Source: Streptosporangium becharense
GTDB taxonomy: Bacteria > Actinomycetota > Actinomycetes > Streptosporangiales > Streptosporangiaceae
Direction: 5' to 3'
Assembly: GCF_014204985.1 (NCBI RefSeq)
Contig: NZ_JACHMP010000001.1
Span: 2,790,001-2,854,000 of the forward strand
DNA length: 64,000 bases
In this document: piece by piece, positions 7,944 through 17,801 of the stretch
Layout of the letters: the number at the start of each line of letters is the position of its first letter
Numbering within the stretch: the first letter of the stretch is position 1
Translations under genes and position numbers: made by a program
The notes under the pieces: generated by a model
What the model was told of the DNA's origin: nothing
The model's input: only the letters and a program-made list of their open reading frames with translations
Databases searched by the model: none

Positions 7944-9695
7944 TCAGGCGGGTTCGCGGCAGGTGGGGTGGCACAGCCGGCGGGCCAGGGCGGACAGGAA
8001 CACGTCGATGATCTCGCCGGGCTCCCGGGCGACGTGCAGGGAGCCGTTGGTGACGGAGGCCACCTGGGCGAGAGTGCCGCGGTCGAGGTCGGCGCCGAAG
8101 GCCAGGACGACGATCTGGACCGGCCGCTCGGCGTCCCACTCCTCACGGAGCCTGCGGACCAGTTCGGCGCCGGAGACGCCCTTGCCGTCGTCCTTGCCCG
8201 CCGTGATGACGAGCAGGGTGTTGTTCATCCTCCCGTCGTAGGCGTCGGTGACCTCGCGGAAACCGGCGAGGACGGAGTCGTACAAGGCGCTGGGTGCTCC
8301 AGGGTCGGCGCGCAGGGTCCGGGTCAGCTCCGTCAGCAGGCCGCGCCGGGTGACCTGGCCGCCGTCGGGTTCGACGATGGGCCCGATCCGCACCCGCTCG
8401 CGCTGGTCGTCGCCCTTGACGGAGGAGAACTCCCACATCCCCATGTGCGTGGAGTCGGGGAAGAGCCGCAGCCCGAGCCGGGCGGCTTCGAGCGCGACGG
8501 TGAACCTGGTCCTGCCCCGGTCACCCGCGATGGGCTCGGCCATGTGCTTCCCGGCGTCGGCCAGGACCAGGACGTTGGTGGGCGGGGCGAGCCTGCTCCA
8601 CGCCTCCAGCGCCTCGTCGATCCTGGCGGGCAGGATGCTCGGGCGGGTGCTGGGCGGGGCGGTGGGGATCTCCGGACCCGGTGAGTACGGCTCCAGCGCG
8701 CCGTCCGCCGAGCGGAAGCCCGCCCGGCGTGCCGCCTCCTGGGTCTCCGGGGAGCGCAGCCACGCCTCGAAGGCCCGTGAGCCGCTCGCCCTGGCCCCGT
8801 CGGCTGCGGTGACCACGTAGGGGTAGTCGAGGTTGACGGTCCCCTCGCGGGGGTGGAGGGCGACCACCGGGTCGTCGGACGGCCGGCGGTTGTGCTCCCA
8901 CACGGCCTGCTCGGGGACGATCACGACCGGGCGCTTCCAGAAGGAGCGGTCGTCGACGGCGGTGAGCATGCTGCGGTAGTCGGGCGCCGCGCCCGCCTGT
9001 GCCCAGCGGACGAAGGCGGTCAGCTCCCGGTCGGCCTCCGCTCCGGTGCCGACGACGTCCCGGGCCGCGGCCACGGTGGCGATTCCGGCACCCGCGAGCG
9101 AGGGGTCGGGGACGCGGACCACGTCTGGTTCGTCCTCGGTGGGGGTGATCCGCCCGCGCGTGGTCGGGGGGAAGACCATCCGCCAGTCCATGCCGGTCCC
9201 GCCCACCGCGAAGCGCCGGGCGAGGGACCTGCGGGTGGCGAAGACCAGGGGTGAGCTGGCCACGACGGTCTCGGTGCCGGCCAGGTCGGCGGCCTCCCGC
9301 TTGCGGGCGAGCCGGATCCAGGCCGAGGAGTCGGAGATCCAGCCGTCGGGGCGTCCGCCGGGCATCCCGGCGGCGTCGCCGATCAATGTGCGGAGCACGG
9401 TGGCCGGCGGCTGCTCCGTCACCTGGACCAGGACGCACCGGCCGTCGACGGCCGTCCCGCTCCGGTTGAACCGCTCCGCCGCCTCCATGGCCGTGGGGGC
9501 GATGTCGACGGCGGCGGCGACGCCGACCAGGACCGGATCGCGGTCCGAGCACGAGCCCTGTGCCTGGCCGAACACCAGGACGGCGCCGCCGGCGATCACG
9601 GTCGCGACCGCGATCGCCGTCAGCGACAGGTTCAGACGGATCCGGCGCCGGCGTGTCTGCACGTCGGCGCCCACACGGTGTCGACCAGAGGGCAC
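7944..9695 (-). CDS. Solute-binding-like and von Willebrand factor A-like exported/membrane-anchored protein
   Basis: 583 residues. A signal-anchor helix lies at about 21-43 after an Arg-rich N-terminus. Residues ~50-340 resemble an extracellular solute-binding protein (type 2 periplasmic fold), with RPDGWISDSSAWI and LDYPYVVTAADG. Residues ~370-575 resemble a VWA domain. The metal site is degenerate: the first motif reads LADAGKHM where active domains have DxSxS, and the later segment reads ITAGKDD instead of the usual TDG. Start GTG 9695 has GAGAGG 8 nt upstream. A stress-sensing or cell-surface binding role is possible but unproven. Confidence 0.75.
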   Translation of the reverse strand: MPSGRHRVGADVQTRRRRIRLNLSLTAIAVATVIAGGAVLVFGQAQGSCSDRDPVLVGVAAAVDIAPTAMEAAERFNRSGTAVDGRCVLVQVTEQPPATVLRTLIGDAAGMPGGRPDGWISDSSAWIRLARKREAADLAGTETVVASSPLVFATRRSLARRFAVGGTGMDWRMVFPPTTRGRITPTEDEPDVVRVPDPSLAGAGIATVAAARDVVGTGAEADRELTAFVRWAQAGAAPDYRSMLTAVDDRSFWKRPVVIVPEQAVWEHNRRPSDDPVVALHPREGTVNLDYPYVVTAADGARASGSRAFEAWLRSPETQEAARRAGFRSADGALEPYSPGPEIPTAPPSTRPSILPARIDEALEAWSRLAPPTNVLVLADAGKHMAEPIAGDRGRTRFTVALEAARLGLRLFPDSTHMGMWEFSSVKGDDQRERVRIGPIVEPDGGQVTRRGLLTELTRTLRADPGAPSALYDSVLAGFREVTDAYDGRMNNTLLVITAGKDDGKGVSGAELVRRLREEWDAERPVQIVVLAFGADLDRGTLAQVASVTNGSLHVAREPGEIIDVFLSALARRLCHPTCREPA

Positions 9696-9782
9696 GCGCG
9701 GGACCTCTCGCTTCGGGGGGAGGAGCGGTCCTCCCTACGAACCTCGGGTGTGACGCACACAAATATAGAACCTGTTATAGCC
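9696..9782 (-). promoter_or_regulatory. Probable promoter region of the solute-binding/VWA gene
   Basis: The 87-nt gap contains an unusually A+T-rich patch (9759-9780, acacaaatatagaacctgtt on the plus strand) in an otherwise G+C-rich window, about 65-85 nt upstream of the GTG start. I could not place a confident -35/-10 pair. Confidence 0.3.
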
Positions 9783-12386
9783 TCACTGCGGCTCAAGCGA
9801 CAGTAGGGGACGCGAGGCGGACCGCACGCTCCGGCAGACGCCGTCGCTCGCCCGGGCCGCGGCCAGCCGATCGGCGTCCGGGACGCCGTAGGAGGTGGTC
9901 CGCTGCCGGACCGGTCGCCCGGTGGGCGCCACCATGGCCTCGAGCTCGCCGATCGTCTTGAAGGAGCCGTTCTCCGACCCCGCCATCCGGCTGATCGTCT
10001 CCTCCATGAGCGTGCCGCCGAGGTCGTTCACCCCGCCCCGGAGCACCTCACGGCACAGGCCGTCCTGGAGCTTCACCCAGGAACACTGGATGTTGGGGAC
10101 GGCGCCGTGCAACAGGATCCTGGCCAGGGCGTGTACGGCCCGGTTCTCCCGGGCGGTGGGTCCCGGCCGGGCGATGCCCGCCAGGTAGATGGGTGCGCTG
10201 TGGTGGACGAACGGCAGCAGCACGAACTCGGAGAAGCCGCCGGTCTCCTCCTGGATGCGGCGGATCAGCCGGATGTGCCGCACCCAGTGCCCGTGCTCGT
10301 CGACGTGGCCGTACATCATCGTGGAGGTCGTGGGGATGCCCACCCGGTGCGCGGTGGTGATGACCTCGACCCACTCCGCGGCGGGCAGCTTGCCCTTGGT
10401 CAGCACCCAGCGGACGTCGTCGTCGAGGATCTCGGCCGCGGTGCCGGGCAGCGAGTCGACGCCCGCCTCCCTGGCGGCGAGCAGCCAGTCCTCGATCGAC
10501 AGGTTGGTGCGGCTGGCGCCGTTGACGACCTCCATCGGGGAGAACGCGTGGACGTGCATCTGCGGCACCCGGGCCTTGACCGCGCGGGCGATGTCGAAGT
10601 ACGCGGTGCCCGGCATGTCGGGGTGGATGCCGCCCTGCATGCAGACCTCGGTCGCCCCGGCCTGCCAGCCCTCCCAGGCGCGGTCGGCGACCTGCTCCAG
10701 GGAGAGGGTGTAGGCGTCGGCGTCGGTGCGGCGCTGCGCGAAGGCGCAGAAACGGCAGCCGGTGTAGCAGACGTTGGTGAAGTTGATGTTGCGGTTCACC
10801 ACGTAGGTGACGTCGTCCCCGACCGCCTCCCGGCGCAGCCCGTCGGCGATGCGGCACAGCTCGTCCAGGGCGGCGTCGTCGGCGCCGGTCCCGTTCTGGT
10901 CACCGGCCAGGTCCAGCAGGGTCAGCGCCGCCTCGTCGCTCAGCCCGGCGGGGTCGCGCTCCGCCTGCCGCAAAGCCTCGCGCACGTCGCCGCGGACGGC
11001 CGCCGGGGAGGCGGCGGGCAGCCTCTCTCTGAGCGCCTCCCAGTCTCCGTAGACGTGGTCGAAGTCGTCGCGGCGGTCGGCGCTGCGTCCCTCCGTGTCG
11101 ACGGCCGTGTGCAGGTCGGTACGGCCCAGGGCGGCGAAGCCGCCGTCCGGCTCCTGCCAGGGAAGGCCGGCCGGGATCGCGTCCTCGCGGGCGAGCCCGG
11201 TCTCCGGGTCGGCGAGGGCGGCCACGTGCGCGGTGATCCTGGGGTCCAGCCAGGGCTCCCCGGCCAGCACGTACTCGGGGTAGACCGTCAGCCGCTCGCG
11301 CAGGGTGAACCCGGCGGCGGCCGTGCGGGCGGCCAGGTCGTCGATCTGCGGCCAGGGGCGCTCGGGATTGACGTGGTCGGGGGTCAGCGGCGAGACGCCG
11401 CCCCAGTCGTCGATGCCCGCCCTGATCATCAGTTCGTACTCGGAGTCGACGAGGTTCGGCGGCGCCTGCAACCGTGTCCTGGGACCGAGCACCAGGCGGG
11501 CCACCGCGATCGTGGCGGCCAGTTCCTGCAGGTCAGCGTCCGGCATGCCGCGCATCGCGGTGTCGGGCTTGGCACGGAAGTTCTGGACGATGACCTCCTG
11601 GATCCCGCCGTACTCGCGCGCCACCCCACGCAGCGCGAACAGCGACTCGGCGCGTTCCCCGACGGTCTCGCCGATGCCGATCAGGATGCCGCTGGTGAAC
11701 GGCACGTTCGTGCGACCGGCGTCCTCCAGCACGCGCAGCCGGACCGCGGGGTCCTTGTCGGGTGAGCCGTAGTGCGCCTGCCCCTTCTCCTCGAAGAGCC
11801 GCCGTGAGGTCGTCTCCAGCATCATGCCCATGGAGGGGGCGACGGGCTTGAGCCGCTGGAGGTCCCGCCAGGTCATGACGCCCGGGTTGAGGTGCGGCAG
11901 CAGGCCGGTCTCCTCCAGGACCCGGATGGCCATCGCGCGGACGTAGGAGAGCGTGTCGTCGTAGCCGTGCGCGTCCAGCCACTCGCGGGCCTGGTGCCAG
12001 CGGTCCTCCGGCCGGTCCCCCAGCGTGAACAGCGCCTCCTTGCACCCCATCGCCGCACCCCGCCGGGCGATCTCCAGGACCTCGTCGGGGCCGAGGAACA
12101 GGGCGTCGAGCTTGTGCGGGGCGGTGGCGAACGTGCAGTACCCGCAGCGGTCGCGGCACAGCCGCGTCAGGGGGATGAAGACCTTGCGGCTGTAGGTGAT
12201 GATCCCTTGCCGTCCGACCGCCGCCAGGCCCGCGTCCCTGACCCTCCCGGCGTGGGCGAGCAGATCCTCAAGGTGCCCGTCCCGCGCGTGGAGCAGGACG
12301 GTGGCCTCAGCCGGGTCGAGAGCCTTGCCGTCGCGGGCCCTGGCCAGGGCCCGGCGCATCGCGTTGTCGGTGGGGTTCGCGCTCAT
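9783..12386 (-). CDS. fbiC: FO synthase FbiC (fused CofG/CofH radical SAM enzyme), coenzyme F420 biosynthesis
   Basis: 867 residues, the normal length of the fused enzyme. It makes the deazaflavin FO from tyrosine and the flavin precursor 5-amino-6-ribitylamino-uracil. Each half has its own radical SAM cluster motif CxxxCxxC: CRDRCGYC in the N-terminal CofG half (about residues 78-85) and CYTGCRFC in the C-terminal CofH half (about 540-547). Further signatures are [14 protein letters not shown] (CofG) and MYGHVDE and [10 protein letters not shown] (CofH). ATG 12386. It lies about 6 kb from cofD-fbiB, so this window carries every late F420 step except the guanylyltransferase. Confidence 0.97.
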   Translation of the reverse strand: MSANPTDNAMRRALARARDGKALDPAEATVLLHARDGHLEDLLAHAGRVRDAGLAAVGRQGIITYSRKVFIPLTRLCRDRCGYCTFATAPHKLDALFLGPDEVLEIARRGAAMGCKEALFTLGDRPEDRWHQAREWLDAHGYDDTLSYVRAMAIRVLEETGLLPHLNPGVMTWRDLQRLKPVAPSMGMMLETTSRRLFEEKGQAHYGSPDKDPAVRLRVLEDAGRTNVPFTSGILIGIGETVGERAESLFALRGVAREYGGIQEVIVQNFRAKPDTAMRGMPDADLQELAATIAVARLVLGPRTRLQAPPNLVDSEYELMIRAGIDDWGGVSPLTPDHVNPERPWPQIDDLAARTAAAGFTLRERLTVYPEYVLAGEPWLDPRITAHVAALADPETGLAREDAIPAGLPWQEPDGGFAALGRTDLHTAVDTEGRSADRRDDFDHVYGDWEALRERLPAASPAAVRGDVREALRQAERDPAGLSDEAALTLLDLAGDQNGTGADDAALDELCRIADGLRREAVGDDVTYVVNRNINFTNVCYTGCRFCAFAQRRTDADAYTLSLEQVADRAWEGWQAGATEVCMQGGIHPDMPGTAYFDIARAVKARVPQMHVHAFSPMEVVNGASRTNLSIEDWLLAAREAGVDSLPGTAAEILDDDVRWVLTKGKLPAAEWVEVITTAHRVGIPTTSTMMYGHVDEHGHWVRHIRLIRRIQEETGGFSEFVLLPFVHHSAPIYLAGIARPGPTARENRAVHALARILLHGAVPNIQCSWVKLQDGLCREVLRGGVNDLGGTLMEETISRMAGSENGSFKTIGELEAMVAPTGRPVRQRTTSYGVPDADRLAAARASDGVCRSVRSASRPLLSLEPQ

Positions 12387-12596
12387 GCCCGCACATTACG
12401 GCGCAGTCCGTACCGACCGGGCGGCGGGGCTCGGGCCGACCAGGCAGTTCAGGTTTCCTAAACAGTTAAGTGAAGCAAGTCTCGATAGACGTAAATGGTT
12501 GCGCCTGCATAAATTGGAGGTGTCCGGGGTCTCCGGACCACGGCGCGCGACCACGCCGCCGCACACTCTCCAACTCCAACCGTTCAGGAGCCGAAA

Positions 12597-12815
12597 ATGA
12601 TCTGGTTTCTCCTTGCCCTCGCCGTGGTCTCCGTCCTCGCCCCGCTGATCGGCGCGGACACGCGCGACGGCCGCGACTGGCAACCGGTCGAGCCCGTCGA
12701 GCCCGCCATGCCCTCCTGGGACGACGGAGCGCTCAGAACGAGCGATAGTCCCGTGCGGGCACCCGCGGCCCGCGAGCGGGTGGCCGCGCACCGGCCACGC
12801 CCAGCAGCCGGCTGA
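12597..12815 (+). CDS. Small single-TM protein, overlaps the DNA glycosylase gene
   Basis: 72 residues starting MIWFLLALAVVSVLAPLIGA, a hydrophobic helix, followed by an acidic/Pro-rich stretch (DWQPVEPVEPAMPSWDDG) and a basic tail. The ATG has AGGAGC about 6 nt upstream. The last 83 nt overlap the 3' end of the convergent DNA glycosylase gene. The first part looks like a genuine small membrane protein; the tail could be fortuitous. No family recognised. Confidence 0.5.
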   Translation: MIWFLLALAVVSVLAPLIGADTRDGRDWQPVEPVEPAMPSWDDGALRTSDSPVRAPAARERVAAHRPRPAAG

Positions 12816-13629
12816 CCCGGTGGCGGTGCCCCCGGTAGGGTGCGAGCAGGCGCAGCATCCCGGCGTCGTCGGTCCGCTCCCCGGCCAGCGACCAGCCGAC
12901 CAGCGACGGCAGGTGGAAGTCACCGACCGAGACGGCGTCCGCGTCGCCGTGCGAGCGCTGACGCACCTCCGCCGATGTCCACACCCCGACCCCGGGCAGC
13001 GCGCGCAGCAGCCGGTCGGCCTCGGCGCTGCCCCCGGCGGCCTCCAGCTTCGCGGCGTGCCCGGCCGCGCCGGTGATCGTACGGGCGCGCACGGCCTCCA
13101 CCCCGGCCCGGTGCCAGTCCCACGACGGGATCGACCGCCACACCTCGGGTGAGGGGAAGACCCTCATCTCCCGCGGCGCGGGCCCCGGTGCGGGCTCCCC
13201 GTACCGGTGCAGCAGCCACCGCCACGCCCGCCGAGCCTCGGTGTGCACGACCTTCTGCTCCAGCACGGCCGGGACGAGGGCCTCCAGCACCCGGAACGTC
13301 CGCCCGATCCGCAGCCCGGGGTGACGCCCCGCCGCCCTGCGCACGGCCTCGTGCCCGGGGGTGAACCCCGTCACGTCGTCCTCGGCGCCGAGCAGCGCGG
13401 GGAGCGTCTGGAGCGTCCACTCCGCCCCCGGCCCCCACGCCGTGGCCGCCACCCACCCCCCGCGGGCCGCCACGCGCAGCGTCGCCGGCCCGTCCGGCGT
13501 CCGCGAGGTCCGCCAGATCGCCCCGGCCGCGTCCTTGTGCCAGGTGGGGTCCGCGGCCCCGCGCCGATGCGGGCCGAGCGTCAGCCTCAGGTCGAGCGGC
13601 CAGGCCGGGCGCCACTCACGCTCCATCAT
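12733..13629 (-). CDS. HhH-GPD family DNA glycosylase (3-methyladenine glycosylase type)
   Basis: 298 residues, resembling the AlkA-like HhH-GPD superfamily that removes damaged bases in base-excision repair. The helix-hairpin-helix segment is LLRALPGVGVWTSAEVRQR, and VSVGDFHLP supplies the expected catalytic Asp. Upstream, VLEALVPAVLEQKV is typical of this actinobacterial subgroup. No iron-sulfur Cys cluster follows, unlike MutY/Nth. ATG 13629 is chosen over GTG 13632 or ATG 13626, as none has a strong ribosome-binding site. The 3' end overlaps a small convergent ORF by 83 nt. Confidence 0.85.
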   Translation of the reverse strand: MMEREWRPAWPLDLRLTLGPHRRGAADPTWHKDAAGAIWRTSRTPDGPATLRVAARGGWVAATAWGPGAEWTLQTLPALLGAEDDVTGFTPGHEAVRRAAGRHPGLRIGRTFRVLEALVPAVLEQKVVHTEARRAWRWLLHRYGEPAPGPAPREMRVFPSPEVWRSIPSWDWHRAGVEAVRARTITGAAGHAAKLEAAGGSAEADRLLRALPGVGVWTSAEVRQRSHGDADAVSVGDFHLPSLVGWSLAGERTDDAGMLRLLAPYRGHRHRVSRLLGVAGARPPARGPRVPARDYRSF

Positions 13630-13648
13630 CACGCCGCGCCGCGGAAGG

Positions 13649-14743
13649 TCAGATGTCGCTGGAGAAGCGGATCGCGGACTCGGGGAGCACCACGCCGGGC
13701 CAGACACGGCTGCCCGCCAGCAGCTCGTTGCCGGGGCCGACCACCGCGCCGTCACCGACGATCACGTCTCTCAGGACCGCTCCGGAGTGGACCCGGGCAC
13801 CGATGCCGACCACGGAGTCGACCACGACCGCCCCCGAGTCGACCACGCAGTCGTCGCCCAGGACGCTGCCGCTGACCTGGGCGCCGGACTCCACGATCGC
13901 CCGCGCGCCGATCACCGAACCGCCGGCCACCTTGGCCTCCGCCGAGATCATGGCGCCGGGCAGAGCGAGGAAGTCACCGGGCGGGCCGGGCAGCGCGGGC
14001 GAGACGAGCCGGCCCAGCACCAGGTCGCGCGAGCCCTTGACGAAGGCGGCGGGGGTGCCGACGTCGAGCCAGTAGGACGCGTCGGCGTAGCCGAGCACCA
14101 GCGCGCCGTCCTCGATCAGGCCGGGGAAGGTCTCCCGCTCCACCGAGACGACCTGACCGGCCGGGATCGTGTCGATCACCGAGCGGGTGAAGACGTAGCA
14201 CCCGGCGTTGATCCGGTTGGTGACCGGGTTGGGGGTCTTCTCCAGGAAGGCGGTCACCCGGCCGGTCTCGTCGGTCGGCACGCAGCCGAACCGGGAGGGG
14301 TCGTCCACCTCGGTCAGGTGCAGGGTGACGGCGGCCTTCCTGGCGACATGCGTGGCGACCTGGTCGGCGATGTCGTGGCCGGACAGGATGTCACCGTTGA
14401 GCACCAGCACCGGGGCGTCCGGGCCGCAGGTCAGCGCCTGCGCGGCGTTGCGGATGGCGCCGCCGGTGCCGAGCGGGGTCTCCTCCGTCATGTATTCGAG
14501 AGACAGGCCGAAGGCCGCCCCGTCCCCGAACGCCTCGGAGAACATCTCCGCGCGGTAGGAGGTGGCGAAGACGATGCGCCGCACGCCGAACGACCGGGCA
14601 CGGGCCAGCTGGTGGGCGAGGAAGGGAACGCCCGCAGTCGGCAACAGCGGCTTGGGCGTCCCGAGCGTCAGGGGACGCAGGCGCGTTCCCTGTCCACCGA
14701 CAAGGAGGATCGCCTCAAGATCCGGCAAAGGGGTCTCCGTCAT
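13649..14743 (-). CDS. Sugar-1-phosphate nucleotidyltransferase (mannose-1-phosphate guanylyltransferase type)
   Basis: 364 residues. The N-terminal Rossmann-like domain has the pyrophosphorylase signature LVGGQGTRLRPLT with the PKPLLP lysine motif, then LVLNGDIL and FLEKTP. From ~250 to the end a left-handed beta-helix of hexapeptide repeats is seen (VIGARAIVESGAQVSGSVLG). This layout and the neighbouring mannosyltransferase-like genes suggest GDP-mannose synthesis, but sugar and base specificity cannot be read from sequence. ATG 14743 is chosen; an in-frame GTG at 14761 would overlap the upstream stop (TAGTG), so coupling with the GT4 gene is possible. Confidence 0.88.
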   Translation of the reverse strand: MTETPLPDLEAILLVGGQGTRLRPLTLGTPKPLLPTAGVPFLAHQLARARSFGVRRIVFATSYRAEMFSEAFGDGAAFGLSLEYMTEETPLGTGGAIRNAAQALTCGPDAPVLVLNGDILSGHDIADQVATHVARKAAVTLHLTEVDDPSRFGCVPTDETGRVTAFLEKTPNPVTNRINAGCYVFTRSVIDTIPAGQVVSVERETFPGLIEDGALVLGYADASYWLDVGTPAAFVKGSRDLVLGRLVSPALPGPPGDFLALPGAMISAEAKVAGGSVIGARAIVESGAQVSGSVLGDDCVVDSGAVVVDSVVGIGARVHSGAVLRDVIVGDGAVVGPGNELLAGSRVWPGVVLPESAIRFSSDI

Positions 14744-14760
14744 CCCGCGAGGGTAGCTCA

Positions 14761-15882
14761 CTACTCGATCGCGCGTTGGTAGGCGAGGATGTGCGCCTCA
14801 GCCGAGGCGTCCCAGGTGAATTCCGCGGCGCGGGCGATCCCGGCGGCGGAGAGCTCCTGACGGCGTTCCGGCGACGACAGCAGCGTTCCCAGCGCCTCGG
14901 CGATGCTCGCGGCGTCGGGCTCGGTGTAGGCGACCGCGTCGCCGCCCACCTCGGGCAGCGAGGTGCGGTGCGTGGTGAGCACCGGGGCGCCGCAGGCCAT
15001 CGCCTCCAACACGGGCAGCCCGAACCCCTCCCCCCGGGAGGGGAAGGCGGCCACGAGCGCCCCGCCCAGGAAACCGGGCAGGTCGGTGAAGGACAGGAAG
15101 CCGGGGCGGAGCACCCGCACGGTCGAGGGGACCTCCCCCACCGCGGCGTCCACCTCGGGGTTGTGGACGCCTCCGGCGAGCACCAGCACCGGCGGGTCGG
15201 GCACCTCCCGGACCGCGCGGACGAAACCCCGGATCAGGTTCGGCACGTTCTTGCGCGGCTCCAGCGGGCCGAGGAAGGCCACGTACGGGGCGCCGCGCAG
15301 GCCAAGCCGGTCGGCGGCGTGCTTGAGCTCCTGCTCGGACGGCGGGTGGAACAGCGCGGGATCGACCCCGTGGTAGGCGACGTCGATCCGGGTCGGGTCG
15401 GCCGAGAGCACCCGGATCAGCTCGTCCCTCGTCGCCTTGGAGGGCACCACCACCCGGGAGGCGTGCCGGACCGCGGTGCGGGTCGCCGAGCGGAAGAACG
15501 CCGCCTTGACCGCGTCGTGCTGCAACGGCTCGGTGAAGCACGTCAGGTCGTGCACGGTCGCCACGGTCGGCAGGCCCGAGCGGAGGGGGATCGAGTAGTA
15601 GGGGGCGTGGATCACCTCGGCGGCGACCTGGCGGGCGAGCAGCGGCAGCCCCGTCTGCTCCCACGCCAGTCTGGCGGCCCGGTTGGTGATGTCGTGCGGC
15701 CCTGGAACGATCCGGGCCGAAGGCGCGAGCCCGGCGTAGCGCGCGGCGTCGGCCCGCTGGCAGACGACCACCAGGTTGGCGCCCGCCCTGTCCAGCGCGG
15801 CGACGAGCCCATCGACGTACCTGATCAGCGCACCGCGATCGGCCGGGACCGCGGCCGCGTCGACGAGCACTCTCGGCGTCAA
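14761..15882 (-). CDS. Glycosyltransferase family 4 (GT-B), mannosyltransferase-like
   Basis: 373 residues. The GT-B C-terminal domain holds the conserved EGFGLPVLEAMACG (E-x7-E) motif that binds the sugar nucleotide, preceded by FLGPLEPRKNVPNLI. The N-terminal half includes VIHAPYYSIPL and TVHDLTCF, common in actinobacterial mannosyltransferases. The start is TTG 15882 (AGGGGGG about 9 nt upstream); GTG 15870 is an alternative. The stop abuts the nucleotidyltransferase gene, which probably supplies its GDP-sugar donor. Confidence 0.88.
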   Translation of the reverse strand: MTPRVLVDAAAVPADRGALIRYVDGLVAALDRAGANLVVVCQRADAARYAGLAPSARIVPGPHDITNRAARLAWEQTGLPLLARQVAAEVIHAPYYSIPLRSGLPTVATVHDLTCFTEPLQHDAVKAAFFRSATRTAVRHASRVVVPSKATRDELIRVLSADPTRIDVAYHGVDPALFHPPSEQELKHAADRLGLRGAPYVAFLGPLEPRKNVPNLIRGFVRAVREVPDPPVLVLAGGVHNPEVDAAVGEVPSTVRVLRPGFLSFTDLPGFLGGALVAAFPSRGEGFGLPVLEAMACGAPVLTTHRTSLPEVGGDAVAYTEPDAASIAEALGTLLSSPERRQELSAAGIARAAEFTWDASAEAHILAYQRAIE

Positions 15883-15971
15883 GAAGGATCGCCCCCCTCA
15901 AGATCCAAAACGGGACGATCGTCCCTTTGCTGTTTACTCTATTGCCAGATTCTCCGAGAACGTGGGCGAAA

Positions 15972-16898
15972 TCACACGGCTTTTCCTGGAGTGTGATCCC
16001 GCCTGGGATCGCCGGCGCGTCGCGCGGCCAGACCCGCCAGACCCGCGCAGAGCAGGTCGCCGAGAACGATCACGATCCTGGAGCAGAGCGCCGCCGCGAT
16101 GGCCGTCCCCCGGTCGAGGACCGGCGCCAGGACGGCCACCATCGCCACCTCCCGCACCCCCGCCCCGGCCGGGACCACGAACGTCATGATGCCCAGGCAC
16201 CAGGAGAGCGCGAACGCTCCCACGGAGAACACGACCGCGGACGGGCCCGACGCCCCCAGGTCGTGGACGATCGCCGCCAGATGCAGCCCGTAGGCCACCC
16301 AGCCGAGCAGTGCCCACCCCAGCGCGGCGATCATGCCCCGGCGGGTGAGCGGGCGCTCCAGCGGCTCACGCCCGAGCCTGCGCAGCCCGAATCCGATGAC
16401 CGCGTTGACCACCCGCGGCTCGAAGGCCACCGCGAGCACCGGGACCAGCAGGAACGCCCACGCGTACGGGGCGGCGGCTCCCGGCGACGCCGCCAGCAGC
16501 GTCACCCCCGACAGCACCAGCCCGCTGCCGAGCTGCACCGGCAGCGTCAGGAAGAACGCCGTCGCGCTCCGTGCCCGGGGGACGCCCAGCTCGCGGCCCA
16601 TCTCCATCTGGGCGAGCACCGGCCAGAGCGAACCGGGGATGTACTTGCCGAGCTGGCCGACGAAGAAGACCTTCGCCCCCGCGCGCAGGGGCAGCGGCGA
16701 GCCCAGGTCGGCCAGCAACGCCCGCCATGTCATCATCCCGCCGCCGAGCGCCGCGACCACGGCGACCAGCGAGAGCGCCGCCGACCACCACGACAGCCGG
16801 GCGAACCCGGCGCGGACCGCGTCCCACTGGCCCGCCACCACCCAGGCACCGAACCCCAGCGCCACCAGGAGGAAGACGACGCGGAGCAGACGTCTCAC
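15972..16898 (-). CDS. Flippase-like integral membrane protein (LPG synthase TM / UPF0104 family), copy 1
   Basis: 308 residues with about eight hydrophobic helices. Family hallmarks are FFVGQLGKYIPGSLWPVLAQ (near 80-100), LGWVAYGLHL and VVPAGAGVREVAM. The family comprises the membrane domain of lysyl-phosphatidylglycerol synthase and stand-alone members next to glycosyltransferases, thought to flip or handle lipid-linked substrates. The GTG start at 16898 overlaps the methyltransferase stop by 4 nt (GTGA), so the two genes are coupled. A paralogue is encoded divergently at 17802-18746. Confidence 0.87.
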   Translation of the reverse strand: MRRLLRVVFLLVALGFGAWVVAGQWDAVRAGFARLSWWSAALSLVAVVAALGGGMMTWRALLADLGSPLPLRAGAKVFFVGQLGKYIPGSLWPVLAQMEMGRELGVPRARSATAFFLTLPVQLGSGLVLSGVTLLAASPGAAAPYAWAFLLVPVLAVAFEPRVVNAVIGFGLRRLGREPLERPLTRRGMIAALGWALLGWVAYGLHLAAIVHDLGASGPSAVVFSVGAFALSWCLGIMTFVVPAGAGVREVAMVAVLAPVLDRGTAIAAALCSRIVIVLGDLLCAGLAGLAARRAGDPRRDHTPGKAV

Positions 16899-17734
16899 AG
16901 CGGGTCGACCCGCTCGGGCGGCCGGGGCAGGGACGCCCCCGCCGGCCGGCGGCCGCCCTTGGTCGCCACCCACAGGTAGGTCGGCACCACCGGCAGCAGG
17001 GCACGCAGCACGGCCCGGGGCAACCGGGCCAGCACACCCTCGGCCAGCCGCCCGGCCGGGCCGCCGAACAACTCCTTGCCGGCGAACGCCGCCGGGGTGG
17101 CGAGCACGGGGAAGGTGTAGTCCCAGACCTCGAAGCCGCGCACCATCCTGCGCAGGCCGCGGCGGGTGCGGTAACGCTCGTAGTAGCTGTCGGCGCGGCC
17201 GGACAGCCGGACGTAGCGGTCGGCGAGCGCGGGCGGCAGGTACGACAGGAACGGCAGCTTGTAGTGCGGTTCCATCACCCCGAGCCGGTTGCCCAGGCCC
17301 AGGTAGAGCACACCGCCGTCGGCGAGCACCCGGTGCATCTCCGCCATGATCGCGTCCGGGTCGACCACGTGCTCGTAGATGTGGTTGAAGACCAGCACGT
17401 CGACCGATCCGTCGGGGAAGGGCAGCGCGGTGCCGTCGGCGCACACGAACGCGACGCGGTCGCCGAACCGCTGGGCCGCCCTGCGCAGGCCGGGCACGTC
17501 GATGTCGACGCCGAAGGCGCGGCTCGCACCCGCCGAGGCCAGCTCGTCGGCGATGAACCCGGCCGAGCACCCGATGTCGGCGACCGTGAGCCCTTCCAGG
17601 ACGTTCTCGTCCCGGCCGAGGAAGTGCGCGAGCACCGCCACGATCTTCGCGGCCTTACGGCGGCGCTTCTCCTCGTCCAGCATCGCCGCCTGGAACTCGG
17701 AGTACTCAAGCTGCGCCACTCTTTTCGTGCCCAC
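16895..17734 (-). CDS. SAM-dependent methyltransferase (class I)
   Basis: 279 residues. Motif I VADIGCSAGFIADELA (about 50-65), an acidic residue after strand 2 (FGVDIDVPGL), ADGTALPFPDGSVDVLVFNHIYEH and GGVLYLGLGN mark a Methyltransf_11/25-type class I fold. The C-terminal ~110 residues (YYERYRTRRGLRRMVRGFEV and a hydrophobic end) are typical of methyltransferases in envelope glycan loci. GTG start at 17734. Substrate not deducible; coupling to the flippase-like gene suggests a lipid-linked glycan. Confidence 0.87.
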   Translation of the reverse strand: MGTKRVAQLEYSEFQAAMLDEEKRRRKAAKIVAVLAHFLGRDENVLEGLTVADIGCSAGFIADELASAGASRAFGVDIDVPGLRRAAQRFGDRVAFVCADGTALPFPDGSVDVLVFNHIYEHVVDPDAIMAEMHRVLADGGVLYLGLGNRLGVMEPHYKLPFLSYLPPALADRYVRLSGRADSYYERYRTRRGLRRMVRGFEVWDYTFPVLATPAAFAGKELFGGPAGRLAEGVLARLPRAVLRALLPVVPTYLWVATKGGRRPAGASLPRPPERVDPL

Positions 17735-17801
17735 GGGGCCCTAGGGTACCGGCGCGGCCGAACCCTACCGTCCGGTAACGCCCGCGTCGTATCCTTGACC
17801 G

